DNA of 35,484 nucleotides. It comes from Bacillota bacterium. Lineage in GTDB: Bacteria > Bacillota > Sulfobacillia > Sulfobacillales > Sulfobacillaceae. A model generated the notes under the pieces. The model saw only the letters and a program-made list of their open reading frames with translations, was not told where the DNA came from and made no database searches. The stretch covers positions 1-35,484 of the forward strand of contig JAKBWA010000045.1 in assembly GCA_021841025.1 (NCBI GenBank), given 5' to 3'. This document shows positions 16,660 to 25,187 of the stretch, in pieces. Within the stretch, counting starts at the first letter, position 1. Every line of letters begins with the position of its first letter. A program made the translations under genes and the position numbers.

Positions 16660-18045
16660 TCAATTTGTCGGCGAATTGGATATTTCTGCTTGTTTTAGAG
16701 GCCATATCAGAGACCACAACAGATAAATTCCCAGAGCTATTGTAAATCCCAAAAAGTATCCTAATGACGAGATACGAAAGATGCCCACTGCCAGCGGACC
16801 AGTGAAAATGCTCGTTGAGGTCGTACATAGAGCCGCTATGACGCCGGCAGCCCAGGAGATCATCGCTGCAGAAGCAGAGGTCCTGGGAGATCGTGCAACG
16901 TTGACTATGGCAATGGCGGCCCATGGAGCCAGCAAGCCGGCAATTAGGGTGAGAAATGCCTCGAACGAAAACAAGAATTGCTGTGATACCAGCACAACGT
17001 ATAGAGTCGCGGAAATAGACACGATGGCGTCGACGCCAATGGTCCGGGACCTGGGGATTTTTACACCGGCAGCTAAGAGACTCAGTCCCGAGGAATACGC
17101 ATCCAAAATTCCTCCCGCGATGATGCCGATCATCGTGACGAGTAAATACGGAATCTCTGCCCATGCCGGCATCCATTTGAGCAACAAGGCAATGGGATTG
17201 ACAGCGGAAGCGAGTCCCGGGGCGCTTTGTCCCAAAATTAGGCCGGCCAGCATCATAATACCCGTCGAGGTAACCGATCCCCAAAAGGCGGCATGCACAA
17301 CTTTGGCTCCGGGAATTTTCCGGGGCAAGTGGCGGGTATAGTCGGAGGCAGTTGTGACCCAGGAGAGCACGCTCGCCGCCACGACGATAGTCGCGGCCGG
17401 AATAAATCCGGACAGCCACGGGCCGGAAGTCTTGTTGAGTATCGCCTCCCAGCTGATATGGGGCATGAAAGCCAAAAGCACTACGAGAGTCAGGGTACCA
17501 AAAATATAAGAAAACCACTGTTGAAATCGTTCAATGAGAGCGTGGCCGACAAACGCAATGGATAATTCTAATACAGCCGATATCAGCAGGGAAAGCAATA
17601 TCCAGCTCACCTTTGGGGAGACTCCCAACAGCAGTTGCAAAATCGTCTCCATCGAATAAGTGGCAATGACCAGCACGACCGTTTCCCATCCCAACATATT
17701 CACCCATGAAACCACGGCCATGAAGCGGTTGCCACGCAGGCCAAAGTAGCGGGCAGAATAAGCCATTGTGGGAAGTCCGGTTCTTTGTCCAGGGAGCCCC
17801 AGATAGCCGATAATCCAATATGTGGACAAGCCCGCGATTAACGCAAGAACACTTTGCCACAAGGACAGTCCAAAAGTCCAAATGACGGCTCCTATGACCA
17901 GATAGGCAAAGGACAAGTTTCCGGCGAACCAGACCCAGAACAAATTTTTGGCTCCCCCATACCTGTGGGAATCCGGAACAGGTTCAATCCCAATGGATTC
18001 GACGGTAAAAAGTGGTGACGGGACTTTGCTTTTACGGGAAATCAT
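16660..18045 (-). CDS. cytX: NCS1 permease under TPP riboswitch control, probable thiamine-pyrimidine (HMP) transporter
   Basis: A 461-residue, about 12-helix permease of the purine/cytosine (NCS1) group, with N-terminal GAKNLFWVWFAGNLSFAY and GLPTMAYSARYFGLRGN segments typical of the cytosine-permease branch. The start at 18045 has AAGGAG 7-8 bases upstream; the longer frame runs back into the leader. The leader carries a TPP riboswitch, so the gene is controlled by thiamine status. NCS1 permeases with that control form the CytX group, proposed to import hydroxymethylpyrimidine, the pyrimidine half of thiamine. The CytX label therefore rests on family plus riboswitch; direct thiamine uptake is the main alternative. 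No other thiamine gene is in the window. Confidence 0.82.
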   Translation of the reverse strand: MISRKSKVPSPLFTVESIGIEPVPDSHRYGGAKNLFWVWFAGNLSFAYLVIGAVIWTFGLSLWQSVLALIAGLSTYWIIGYLGLPGQRTGLPTMAYSARYFGLRGNRFMAVVSWVNMLGWETVVLVIATYSMETILQLLLGVSPKVSWILLSLLISAVLELSIAFVGHALIERFQQWFSYIFGTLTLVVLLAFMPHISWEAILNKTSGPWLSGFIPAATIVVAASVLSWVTTASDYTRHLPRKIPGAKVVHAAFWGSVTSTGIMMLAGLILGQSAPGLASAVNPIALLLKWMPAWAEIPYLLVTMIGIIAGGILDAYSSGLSLLAAGVKIPRSRTIGVDAIVSISATLYVVLVSQQFLFSFEAFLTLIAGLLAPWAAIAIVNVARSPRTSASAAMISWAAGVIAALCTTSTSIFTGPLAVGIFRISSLGYFLGFTIALGIYLLWSLIWPLKQAEISNSPTN

Positions 18046-18141
18046 GTTGCATTCTCCTTGCCAAGAAATGGAATGCGGCAAAAGGAGTGATTCTCGGTTC
18101 GACGGCCGGAAAGGTCCGTAGGTTGAGAGGACATGAAAAAA

Positions 18142-18219
18142 CATTGTCCTTTGCCAGAATTACCTGGCCAAGTTCAAGGGTTGGCCTAAAGCCTCTCAGC
18201 GTGTGAGCACCCCTCATGT
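18142..18219 (-). promoter_or_regulatory. TPP (thiamine pyrophosphate) riboswitch
   Basis: On the minus strand the THI-box hallmarks appear in order: GAGGGGTGC (from 18215), GCTGAGA (18200-18194), ACCCTTGAAC (about 18182-18172, near consensus ACCCTTTGAACCTGAT) and the closing CTGGCAAAGGAC (about 18157-18146). ACAT and ATGT at the ends can form P1. Immediately downstream, GGACAATG, a run of six T and CATGTCC can form an alternative hairpin that may be part of the expression platform. It precedes the NCS1 permease by about 100 bases. Confidence 0.92.
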
Positions 18220-18226
18220 CAAGTTC

Positions 18227-18255
18227 ATCTTACCCGTCTGGCGAGTTGTTGACAA
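18227..18255 (-). promoter_or_regulatory. Sigma-A promoter of the TPP-controlled permease
   Basis: On the minus strand TTGTCA (18255-18250) and TAAGAT (18232-18227) are 17 bases apart. The predicted start, about 18220, coincides with the first bases of the TPP aptamer. Confidence 0.65.
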
Positions 18256-18445
18256 TAAGGCTAAGCGGTAGATGAAGATTTTAGAGACTCTTTTGCGAAA
18301 CCAGGTGGTTTTGGCGTCCCTTCCATAATTTTTCACAGCCCGTTCGTCATCCGGGTATAGCGAAGCCAACCCTGAGTATCTGTGGGACTTTAGTCGCAAG
18401 GAGTTGTTCGCAACGTTGAGAGACATTTGGAATGAGGCATTGTCT

Positions 18446-19351
18446 CTAAGAGGCATCAAAATGGGTTTCCATGGCGTGGATCAATTGAGTTAAAGCCTCA
18501 TGGGTAGGTGCCTGGAGGCTAACCGTACGCGCCGTGCGAATGATATAGCCGTTAATCGCATCGATTTCCGTCATTCGGCGGCGTTCGATGTCCTGAAGCA
18601 TTGACGATTTATTAGAGGCGGTCATTTGACAGAGCTGGGACACCCGGAAATCCAAATCGGACGGAAGAGCCATGCCAATGGCGTGGCTCACTTTCCGAGC
18701 CTCTTCCAGCAAGGACCGCGACAAAGTCCATAGTGGGATTCGAGTAATCTCTCCGTTAGTCACGTTGGCAAGCGCCGTGAGAGGATTAATTATGCTATTT
18801 TGAATGAGTTTGACCCAGCGTTCCCGGCGGACAGCCTCGGCAGAAAGAAACTTCCACGAACCCCACAGACCCAAATCTTTGAGTTGTTGTTGCCAAAAAG
18901 GTACTAAAGGGTGGGGAATGAGAGGCATGAGACAGTGTCCTACAGCGGTGACACGTGCCGCCGGCAAGCCGCTTTCATCGTCATGGTCTAGGGTGACGGC
19001 ATCCGTTGTGACTCCCACCATCAGTTGTTCCGGAGAGAGCGGCGGGATTAGCGCCTCTTCTTGTCCCATTCCGTTCATTAAAGAAATGACCAACAGATCC
19101 GATCCGGCATCTTTAAAGAACGATTGTACGAGTGGCATGGCGGGCCACTTGACGGCTACAATGACAAGATCGAATAGTGAAGAATGGGCTACTGTCCAAT
19201 GTAAAAACTCCGGCGTGACAATAGATCTGTCCCTGTCCTGACTCAATACGTAGGAACCGCCCTGTCGGCCCACCATCACAGGGTTCAGGCTTGCAAATAA
19301 TTTAGCATAATAACGGGCCATGGCTCCTGTTCCCAAAATTGCCAGTCTCAT
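18446..19351 (-). CDS. panE: 2-dehydropantoate 2-reductase
   Basis: A 301-residue cytosolic oxidoreductase (ApbA/PanE family) that reduces ketopantoate to pantoate with NADPH in pantothenate/CoA synthesis. The N-terminal Rossmann motif GTGAMARYYA (residues 7-16), VAVKWPA, the NGMGQ loop, RERWVKLIQNSIINPLTAL with the catalytic Lys and Asn, and the C-terminal SSMLQDIERRRMTEIDAINGYI signature are all present. The ATG at 19351 has GGGGG 6 bases upstream and is preferred over the GTG at 19369. It starts 24 bases after the panB stop, so panB-panE form an operon for consecutive pathway steps. An inverted repeat, AGAGACA/TGTCTCT (18419-18447), overlaps the stop and may help terminate the transcript. 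Confidence 0.93.
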   Translation of the reverse strand: MRLAILGTGAMARYYAKLFASLNPVMVGRQGGSYVLSQDRDRSIVTPEFLHWTVAHSSLFDLVIVAVKWPAMPLVQSFFKDAGSDLLVISLMNGMGQEEALIPPLSPEQLMVGVTTDAVTLDHDDESGLPAARVTAVGHCLMPLIPHPLVPFWQQQLKDLGLWGSWKFLSAEAVRRERWVKLIQNSIINPLTALANVTNGEITRIPLWTLSRSLLEEARKVSHAIGMALPSDLDFRVSQLCQMTASNKSSMLQDIERRRMTEIDAINGYIIRTARTVSLQAPTHEALTQLIHAMETHFDAS

Positions 19352-19375
19352 CGCTCGCCCCCACTGCACGGAACC

Positions 19376-20206
19376 TTAGTCCTTATATTCTGCTAAAAAG
19401 CGTTCCCATTCCCGATCAGGGATGTGATAGGTTTCGGCATCACTGGGAAAAGATCTGCCTAAAACCGCATTGCGGTAATCCTCAAGGCCGTGAATCATGT
19501 CGTCGCGGACGTGGGCAAACGGTCGGGCGAACTTCGGTAAGTTGGGGCTTAATCCCAGACAGTCATGAAATACCAAAACCTGGCCGTCCACGTGAGATCC
19601 GGCTCCGATGCCTACAGTCGGCGCATCCACGTGGTCAGTTACAAACGCCGCGACCCGGTCGGGGATGCCTTCTAGAACTATGGCACTGACACCATGGTCA
19701 CTTAATTCACGGGCGTCGGCGATTAAGCGTTCAATGGCGGCAGAGGTTTTGGCCTGAACCTTGTACCCCCCCATGGTGTGGATGCTTTGCGGGGTAAGTC
19801 CCAAGTGGCCGATGACGGGGATTTTTTCCCTAATCAAGGCATCGACTACGGCGATGATATCTCGCCCTCCCTCCAGTTTGACGCCATTGGCCAGGGTTTG
19901 CTGCATAATGCGGGCAGCATTTCTCAATGCGGTGGGGATGTCGGGATACGTTAAAAACGGAAAATCGACAATCATCATGGTGTGAGTAGCCCCACGGCGA
20001 ACCATGGCGGCATGATGGATCATGTCGTCCAAAGTGACCGGGATCGTGGTGTCATAGCCCATGGTGGTCATGCCCAAGGAGTCGCCTACCAGGATCACAT
20101 CAATTCCTGCCTCCTCGGCCACTTGAGCCTGGACCACATCATAAGCTGTAATCCATACCGAAGGTCTTTGCCCTTTGAGAGCGCGTAATTCAGGTGAAGT
20201 AAGCAT
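19376..20206 (-). CDS. panB: 3-methyl-2-oxobutanoate hydroxymethyltransferase
   Basis: A 276-residue cytosolic enzyme that transfers a hydroxymethyl group from methylene-tetrahydrofolate to ketoisovalerate to give ketopantoate, the first committed step of pantothenate synthesis. Motifs include [19 protein letters not shown] with the metal-binding Asp, [29 protein letters not shown] and the IVLEGIP region with the catalytic Glu, and [14 protein letters not shown]. The start at 20206 has GGAGG 8 bases upstream; an upstream extension of 26 codons lacks one. The length is typical. panE follows directly. It is divergent from the acyl-CoA catabolic operon. Confidence 0.96.
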   Translation of the reverse strand: MLTSPELRALKGQRPSVWITAYDVVQAQVAEEAGIDVILVGDSLGMTTMGYDTTIPVTLDDMIHHAAMVRRGATHTMMIVDFPFLTYPDIPTALRNAARIMQQTLANGVKLEGGRDIIAVVDALIREKIPVIGHLGLTPQSIHTMGGYKVQAKTSAAIERLIADARELSDHGVSAIVLEGIPDRVAAFVTDHVDAPTVGIGAGSHVDGQVLVFHDCLGLSPNLPKFARPFAHVRDDMIHGLEDYRNAVLGRSFPSDAETYHIPDREWERFLAEYKD

Positions 20207-20370
20207 GGGAAATCCTCCATTTGATGCTGAATTATGTTGTTTCCGGTGATGCTGGGATATGTACGAATGTCGACTATCTGACAATTTTCCGGACTGCTTT
20301 CAATTATAGTCGCTACGGAACGATTCGCGGTAGAATGAATTTGAAATTGACCTATAAAGGAGAAATCTAT

Positions 20371-21510
20371 TTGAACTGGGATTTGACGGCTGACGAGCAG
20401 TTGATTCGGGACACGGTGCGAGAGTTTGCCCAGGAAAAAGTAGAACCGGGAGCCAGTGCGCGCGACGAGACCGGAGAGTTTCCGTGGGCCATTATGCAGG
20501 AAATGGGGAAACTAGGTTTTTATGGTCTGCCGTTTTCGGAAGAGTGGGGAGGGTCTGGGGGCAGCACCATCAGTTATGCCTTGGCAGTTGAAGAAATTGG
20601 GCGGGTAGACGCCTCGCTAGGGCTTGGATTTGCGGCACATGTCTCACTAGGATGCTCGCCCGTTTATTTGTTTGGCACAGCCAAACAAAAGGAACAGTAT
20701 TTGCTTCCGGCTATACGCGGAGATTTTTTAGCAGCTTTTGGTTTAACTGAGCCCGAGGCTGGTTCGGACGCGGGAGGAACCAGAACATTTGCCGAGAGAG
20801 ACGAGGATGTCTACCATATTTCGGGCACGAAGATTTTTATAACGAATGCCAAACATGCCGGATATATTGTAGCCACGGCTCGAACGGACCGAACAGAGCG
20901 GCACATCTCTTCCTTTGTGATTCCTCAAGGTATCCGGGGACTGCAGGTGACAGCGAACTATAAGAAAATGGGGATGCGATCCAGCGAAACCTGTGAGGTC
21001 TTCATGGACAATGTGACGGTTCCTCACGAAAATATCTTAGGGGAACCCGGCAAGGGATTTCATCAATTTCTTGATATTCTGGATGGAGGGCGGATCAGTA
21101 TTGGCGCTTTGGGTGTTGGAGTTGCGCAAGGATGTCTTGACGCATCACTCAGTTACAGTCGTCAACGCAAGCAATTTGGGAAGACCTTGAATCATTTTCA
21201 GGCTATCCAGTTTAAGCTGGCGGACATGGCGATGGAGGTGGAATTGGCACGGATGATGGTGCTGAAAGCCGCCTGGCTGAAAGATCAACATCGTCCTTTT
21301 GCTCAAGAAGCAGCCATGGCCAAGTTGTTTGCGTCCGAAACAGCCATGCGCGCTGCATTGCAGGCGGTACAAATCCATGGGGGCGCGGGGTATATGAATG
21401 ACTTCCCTGTAGAACGCTTCATGCGGGATGCCAAACTTCTTGAGATTGGGGAAGGCACATCCGAAATTCAACGGATGGTCATTGCCCGCAATCTGGAGCC
21501 TAAAGATTAA
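20371..21510 (+). CDS. Acyl-CoA dehydrogenase
   Basis: A 379-residue FAD-dependent dehydrogenase that introduces an alpha-beta double bond into an acyl-CoA. The TTG start at 20371 is chosen because AAAGGAGA lies 7 bases upstream and it gives the usual family length; a frame open 50 codons further upstream has no ribosome site. FAD/substrate motifs [12 protein letters not shown] and FITNA, and the C-terminal QIHGGAGY and EGTSEIQ, are present. The catalytic base is Glu361 in EIGEGTSE, the position used by short/medium-chain enzymes; isovaleryl-CoA dehydrogenases place it elsewhere. A short or branched-chain acyl-CoA is therefore likelier than a true isovaleryl-CoA enzyme, although the downstream genes resemble a leucine pathway. 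Its stop codon overlaps the start of the next gene (TAATG). Confidence 0.95.
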   Translation: MNWDLTADEQLIRDTVREFAQEKVEPGASARDETGEFPWAIMQEMGKLGFYGLPFSEEWGGSGGSTISYALAVEEIGRVDASLGLGFAAHVSLGCSPVYLFGTAKQKEQYLLPAIRGDFLAAFGLTEPEAGSDAGGTRTFAERDEDVYHISGTKIFITNAKHAGYIVATARTDRTERHISSFVIPQGIRGLQVTANYKKMGMRSSETCEVFMDNVTVPHENILGEPGKGFHQFLDILDGGRISIGALGVGVAQGCLDASLSYSRQRKQFGKTLNHFQAIQFKLADMAMEVELARMMVLKAAWLKDQHRPFAQEAAMAKLFASETAMRAALQAVQIHGGAGYMNDFPVERFMRDAKLLEIGEGTSEIQRMVIARNLEPKD

Positions 21511-22217
21511 TGGTCATGACAGCAAGGGTATTGACGGGGTTTTTCCCAAGCCATGATTTTGTTATCGAGACAAGCGAGAACGCTCTTAAGTATTGGGGAC
21601 GGAAGCGGCATTATTCTTTTCTTCCCGAGTGTTCCGCAGATATTGTGGCCGGTTGGATGCAGGGCTGTATGTTTTCCATTGACCGGCCTGGTTCTTGCAT
21701 GCCTGAACTTTCTTCCGCGAGAAGGGCGGTTGCGAAGAGTGGTACGGTCGACCTAGGCTGGGGACTGACCTCCCGTGCTTTTGGACAACACCTTTGGCTG
21801 TTTTCCCACCGGGCCTTTCATGCCGCTGTCGCGGCATTGGAGGCATGGAATATAGGCCGCATTGTTGGCGGCCCATTTTCTGTGCGTTGGATAAACATGT
21901 TTGGTTCCGAAGATTCCTCTAGGCCCACTTTTGTTTATGGCCCTTCTCCTGTTCCAGGTTTTTGGGCTTATCGGAACGGGGAGCAGACAATATTGTGGCA
22001 TCCATTGATCTTGGGGCCTGCAGGGCTGTGGGATAAAGGGGATATTCGCCCTTCTTTAGGATTAGCCGCCAGATTAGACGGCAGCAACAGTTGGTTGTGG
22101 CGGGGGGAAGCCGTCACCGACGGTACCTGGAAAGCTGACGGATTTCATCCGCTCTTAGCCCCGGATGGATGGTTTTCGGAAAAATCTATAAGAACTAAAG
22201 GAGAGTCGCGTATATGA
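21510..22217 (+). CDS. Protein of unknown function inside the acyl-CoA catabolic operon
   Basis: A 235-residue, probably cytosolic protein, rich in Trp (about 14) and Gly. It has no clear membrane helix or signal. I do not recognise a family; the C-terminal half has segments (GPAGLWDKGDI, APDGWFSEKS) only vaguely like acyl-CoA-ligase loops, too weak to use. Both ends are translationally coupled: its ATG overlaps the stop of the dehydrogenase gene and its TGA overlaps the ATG of the biotin-carrier gene. Such tight packing means it is a real gene and probably serves the same pathway. It stands where a biotin carboxylase would be expected, but it is half the size and lacks any ATP-grasp motif. 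Confidence 0.75.
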   Translation: MVMTARVLTGFFPSHDFVIETSENALKYWGRKRHYSFLPECSADIVAGWMQGCMFSIDRPGSCMPELSSARRAVAKSGTVDLGWGLTSRAFGQHLWLFSHRAFHAAVAALEAWNIGRIVGGPFSVRWINMFGSEDSSRPTFVYGPSPVPGFWAYRNGEQTILWHPLILGPAGLWDKGDIRPSLGLAARLDGSNSWLWRGEAVTDGTWKADGFHPLLAPDGWFSEKSIRTKGESRI

Positions 22218-22432
22218 CGAGTATTGTCGCAAGTTTGGCGGGTACGGTGTTTAAGGTTTTGGTGTCTCCCGGTGATGTGATTAATCCGGGACAAGAGGTG
22301 GTACGTCTGGAGTCGATGAAAATGGAAATTCCTATTGAATCCGAAACTGCGGGAGTTGTGAAAGAGGTCGTCGTGCAGGAAGGGGATTTTGTCGACGAAA
22401 GTGCTCCGCTCATTATTCTGGAAGAGCAATGA
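22214..22432 (+). CDS. Biotin carboxyl carrier protein (single biotinyl domain)
   Basis: A 72-residue protein that is a complete biotinyl/lipoyl domain and nothing else. The biotinylation motif ESMKMEIP places the target Lys at residue 36, flanked by two half-repeats (SPGDVINPGQEV and VQEGDFVDESAPL) as in all such domains. It would carry carboxybiotin between a biotin carboxylase and the carboxyltransferase encoded 176 bases downstream. It overlaps the previous gene by four bases (ATGA). Free-standing carriers of this size are known in some acyl-CoA carboxylases. Confidence 0.95.
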   Translation: MTSIVASLAGTVFKVLVSPGDVINPGQEVVRLESMKMEIPIESETAGVVKEVVVQEGDFVDESAPLIILEEQ

Positions 22433-22607
22433 GACGAAGAAGACAGCAAAGCCCTCGGATCTGCCAGTTCTCTCGGCTGAGAAGAGGCGGGGCTGTTCTA
22501 TTGGCCTGATGCGAGCAGAATCATAGCATGCCGTCCAGAAACACTAAGACGCGCAACATAAAGACCTGTGCGGAATTATCGTGATTTTCGAAAGGCGGAA
22601 GATAATT

Positions 22608-24128
22608 GTGACACCAGATGAATTGGCAAAAATGCGTAGTAGAGCCTTGGCGGGGGGATCGCCAAAATACCACGAGAGGCTGAAGGCCACTCAAAAGTTA
22701 TCTGTGCGGCAACGCCTGGAATTATTACTGGATCCGGGCTATGTCGAAGACGGATTGTTTGCCAATGCACTAGCAGACGATGACCTGGCAGCGGACGGTG
22801 TGGTTACGGTAACGGGAACCATTGACGGCAGAACGGTCGTGGTCATGGCCAATGATCCCACGGTAAAAGCGGGGTCATGGGGAGCCAGAACGGTTGAAAA
22901 GATTCTCAGGATTCAAGAGAAAGCGATGGATATGAATTGTCCCATTTTTTACCTAGTCGACTCGGCCGGCGCAAGGATTACCGACCAGGTCGAGATGTTT
23001 CCCGGACGGAGGGGAGCGGGACACATTTTTTACAATCAGGTGAAACTTTCTGGGCGGGTTCCCCAAGTCTGTGTCCTATTTGGTCCTTCTGCGGCCGGAG
23101 GCGCCTACATTCCCGCGTTCACCGATGTGGTGATCATGGTGGATGGGAATGCTTCCATGTATCTGGGATCTCCTCGCATGGCAGAGATGGTCATTGGTGA
23201 AAAGGTGACGCTGGAGGAGATGGGTGGAGCCCGCATGCATTGTTCCGTAAGCGGAAGTGGAGATTTATTGGCAGCGGACGAAGAACAAGCGATTGTGTGG
23301 GCCAAACAATATTTGGAATATTTTCCGAGCCATTATTCCGAAAAACCACCAACACGCCCCTCGAGACAGCCTGTGGCGGTGAACTGGGATCGCCTGGTTC
23401 CAACTAACCAAAACGTCCCCTTTGACATGCAGCAGATAATTTTGGGACTGGTTGATGACGGAAGCTGGTTTCCCATAAAACCGCTATTTGCCCAGGAAAT
23501 TATTGTAGGATTCGCGCGGATGGGCGGAGAGGCGGTGGCCATCGTAGCAAACCAGTCCAAAGTTAAAGGCGGGGTGTTATTTGTGGACTCGGCCGACAAG
23601 GCGGCAAGATTTGTTAATTTGGCCGATGCGTTCAATATCCCGTTGCTGTTTCTGGCCGATGTTCCCGGCTTCATGATTGGGACCAAAGTGGAGCGACAAG
23701 GTATCATTCGCCATGGCGCTAAACTGATTGCAGCGGTGTCGGAAGCGACCGTTCCCAAGATTAGTGTCATTGTTCGGAAAGCCTACGGGGCCGGACTGTA
23801 TGCCATGGCGGGCCCGGCTTTCGGGTCGGATGCCGTGTTGGCTTTGCCGACGGCCCAGATTGCCGTTATGGGTCCGGAAGCCGCGGTGAACGCTGTGTAC
23901 TATAACAAAATTCAGGAATTTGAGGGAGAAGAACGGCAGGAGTTTATCCGAGAACGTCAGGAATCATATCGCCGGGACATTGACATAATGCGTTTGGCAT
24001 CGGAACTGATTGTGGACGACATTGTTGAACCGCACAATCTACGTGACGAAATTGTGCGGAGATTTCATCTTTATCGCAATAAATCTCGGGACTTTAGCAC
24101 TCGTCGGCACCCTGTCACGCCTGTGTAA
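22608..24128 (+). CDS. Acyl-CoA carboxylase carboxyltransferase subunit (propionyl-/methylcrotonyl-CoA type)
   Basis: A 506-residue cytosolic subunit that moves CO2 from carboxybiotin to an acyl-CoA. Two crotonase-like halves are visible; the N half has DSAGARITDQVEMFPGRRGAGHIF and FGPSAAGGAYIPAFTD, with the Gly-rich acyl-CoA oxyanion site, then YLGSPRMAEMVIGEKVTLEEMGGARMH; the C half has FLADVPGFMIGTKVERQGIIRHGAK and RKAYGAGLYAM. The GTG start at 22608 has GGCGG about 9 bases upstream, better than the GTG at 22581. The neighbours suggest methylcrotonyl-CoA as substrate, but propionyl-CoA cannot be excluded. No biotin carboxylase subunit is encoded in the window. Confidence 0.92.
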   Translation: MTPDELAKMRSRALAGGSPKYHERLKATQKLSVRQRLELLLDPGYVEDGLFANALADDDLAADGVVTVTGTIDGRTVVVMANDPTVKAGSWGARTVEKILRIQEKAMDMNCPIFYLVDSAGARITDQVEMFPGRRGAGHIFYNQVKLSGRVPQVCVLFGPSAAGGAYIPAFTDVVIMVDGNASMYLGSPRMAEMVIGEKVTLEEMGGARMHCSVSGSGDLLAADEEQAIVWAKQYLEYFPSHYSEKPPTRPSRQPVAVNWDRLVPTNQNVPFDMQQIILGLVDDGSWFPIKPLFAQEIIVGFARMGGEAVAIVANQSKVKGGVLFVDSADKAARFVNLADAFNIPLLFLADVPGFMIGTKVERQGIIRHGAKLIAAVSEATVPKISVIVRKAYGAGLYAMAGPAFGSDAVLALPTAQIAVMGPEAAVNAVYYNKIQEFEGEERQEFIRERQESYRRDIDIMRLASELIVDDIVEPHNLRDEIVRRFHLYRNKSRDFSTRRHPVTPV

Positions 24129-24210
24129 GGAGACTGAACTTTTGTTCACCTTTTACGATTCCGGCGTGAATATGGGGAAAATCACATTGCGATGAGAGGA
24201 GTCGGTGACA

Positions 24211-25137
24211 ATGGGATGGGAATGGCGGGAATCGTCTTTCGTATGGTTTCGGGATGTATCGCCCAGGGACGGTCTTCAGGCGGAACATGTTGTGTTGAAA
24301 ACCGAAGACAAAGTGCAGCTAGTGAACGGGCTGGCTCGGGCGGGATTGCCGCGGATTGAGGTCACATCGTTTGTCAGTCCGCAGTGGCTTCCGCAGATGG
24401 CTGATGCGGAAGAGGTTATGGCAGCTATTGATCGGAAGCCGGGTGTCGTTTATTCCGTGTTAGTCCCTAATCCTAAAGGAGCAGAGCGGGCTATTGCAAC
24501 GAAACCGGATGAAATGACGGTGTTTGTATCTGCTAGCGAAACCCATAATCAAAAAAATGTGCATCGTTCGATTGCGGAGTCCCTTAAGGGATTTCAGGAT
24601 GTGTGGGCCATGGCGAAGCCTCGTGGAATTACGGTGTCGGCAGTCATTGTGACCGCGTTTGGCTGTCCCTATGAAGGCGTTGTTTCCCTGGACGCGGTGT
24701 TGGATCTTGCAGGGCGGCTACGAGATCTGGGTATTCATGAGATAGCTTTGGGTGACACGGTAGGGGTCGCTCATCCGAAGCAGGTTGCTGGTATGGTTCG
24801 CGCGTTCCGGGAAAAACTTCCCGATGTGCAACTGGCTTTGCATTTCCATGATACTCGGGGGACGGCGCTGGCAAATTTACTGGCTGCTGTCGGCAGTGGG
24901 GCTACCCGGTTTGAAACAGCGTTAGGCGGTATCGGCGGTTCGCCGTTTTCACCGGGGGCCGGAGGAAACTTGTCAACGGAAGACAGCGTTTATTGCCTGA
25001 CGGAAATGGGGATTCAAACAGGAATTGATTTAGATCAGTTACTGACCATTACCCGGTTTCTTGTGGAGAAATTAGGGCATGACGTTCCATCCAAAGTATT
25101 TCATGCCGGAGGGAAAATGGTTCCGGTTAATAAGTGA
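24211..25137 (+). CDS. Hydroxymethylglutaryl-CoA lyase-like protein with the catalytic Cys replaced by Ser
   Basis: A 308-residue TIM-barrel protein of the HMGL-like/DRE-TIM family; HMG-CoA lyases cleave HMG-CoA to acetyl-CoA and acetoacetate, the last step of leucine breakdown. RDGLQ (residues 19-23), the TAFGCPYEG segment, metal-binding HFHDTRG and a C-terminal GGIGGSPFSPGAGGN loop are all in place. In characterised lyases that loop reads GGCPY and its Cys takes part in catalysis; here it is Ser244 (codon 24940-24942). Activity may be lowered or the substrate changed. The ATG at 24211 has GAGAGGAG about 8 bases upstream; a GTG at 24205 is too close. Its stop lies about 50 bases before the hydratase start. 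Confidence 0.88.
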   Translation: MGWEWRESSFVWFRDVSPRDGLQAEHVVLKTEDKVQLVNGLARAGLPRIEVTSFVSPQWLPQMADAEEVMAAIDRKPGVVYSVLVPNPKGAERAIATKPDEMTVFVSASETHNQKNVHRSIAESLKGFQDVWAMAKPRGITVSAVIVTAFGCPYEGVVSLDAVLDLAGRLRDLGIHEIALGDTVGVAHPKQVAGMVRAFREKLPDVQLALHFHDTRGTALANLLAAVGSGATRFETALGGIGGSPFSPGAGGNLSTEDSVYCLTEMGIQTGIDLDQLLTITRFLVEKLGHDVPSKVFHAGGKMVPVNK

Positions 25138-25187
25138 GGGAAACGTATGGGTGGCATTTCGTTTTGTGGAAGGGATCTGGTTGTGTG

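Noticed and set aside
16541-17518. A 325-codon minus-strand open frame
   Set aside because: It overlaps the TPP-controlled permease in another frame; the permease has helices, family motifs and a ribosome site, this frame has none.
18214-18459. An 81-codon minus-strand frame upstream of the TPP riboswitch
   Set aside because: It contains the permease promoter, overlaps the panE end and has no ribosome site or family.
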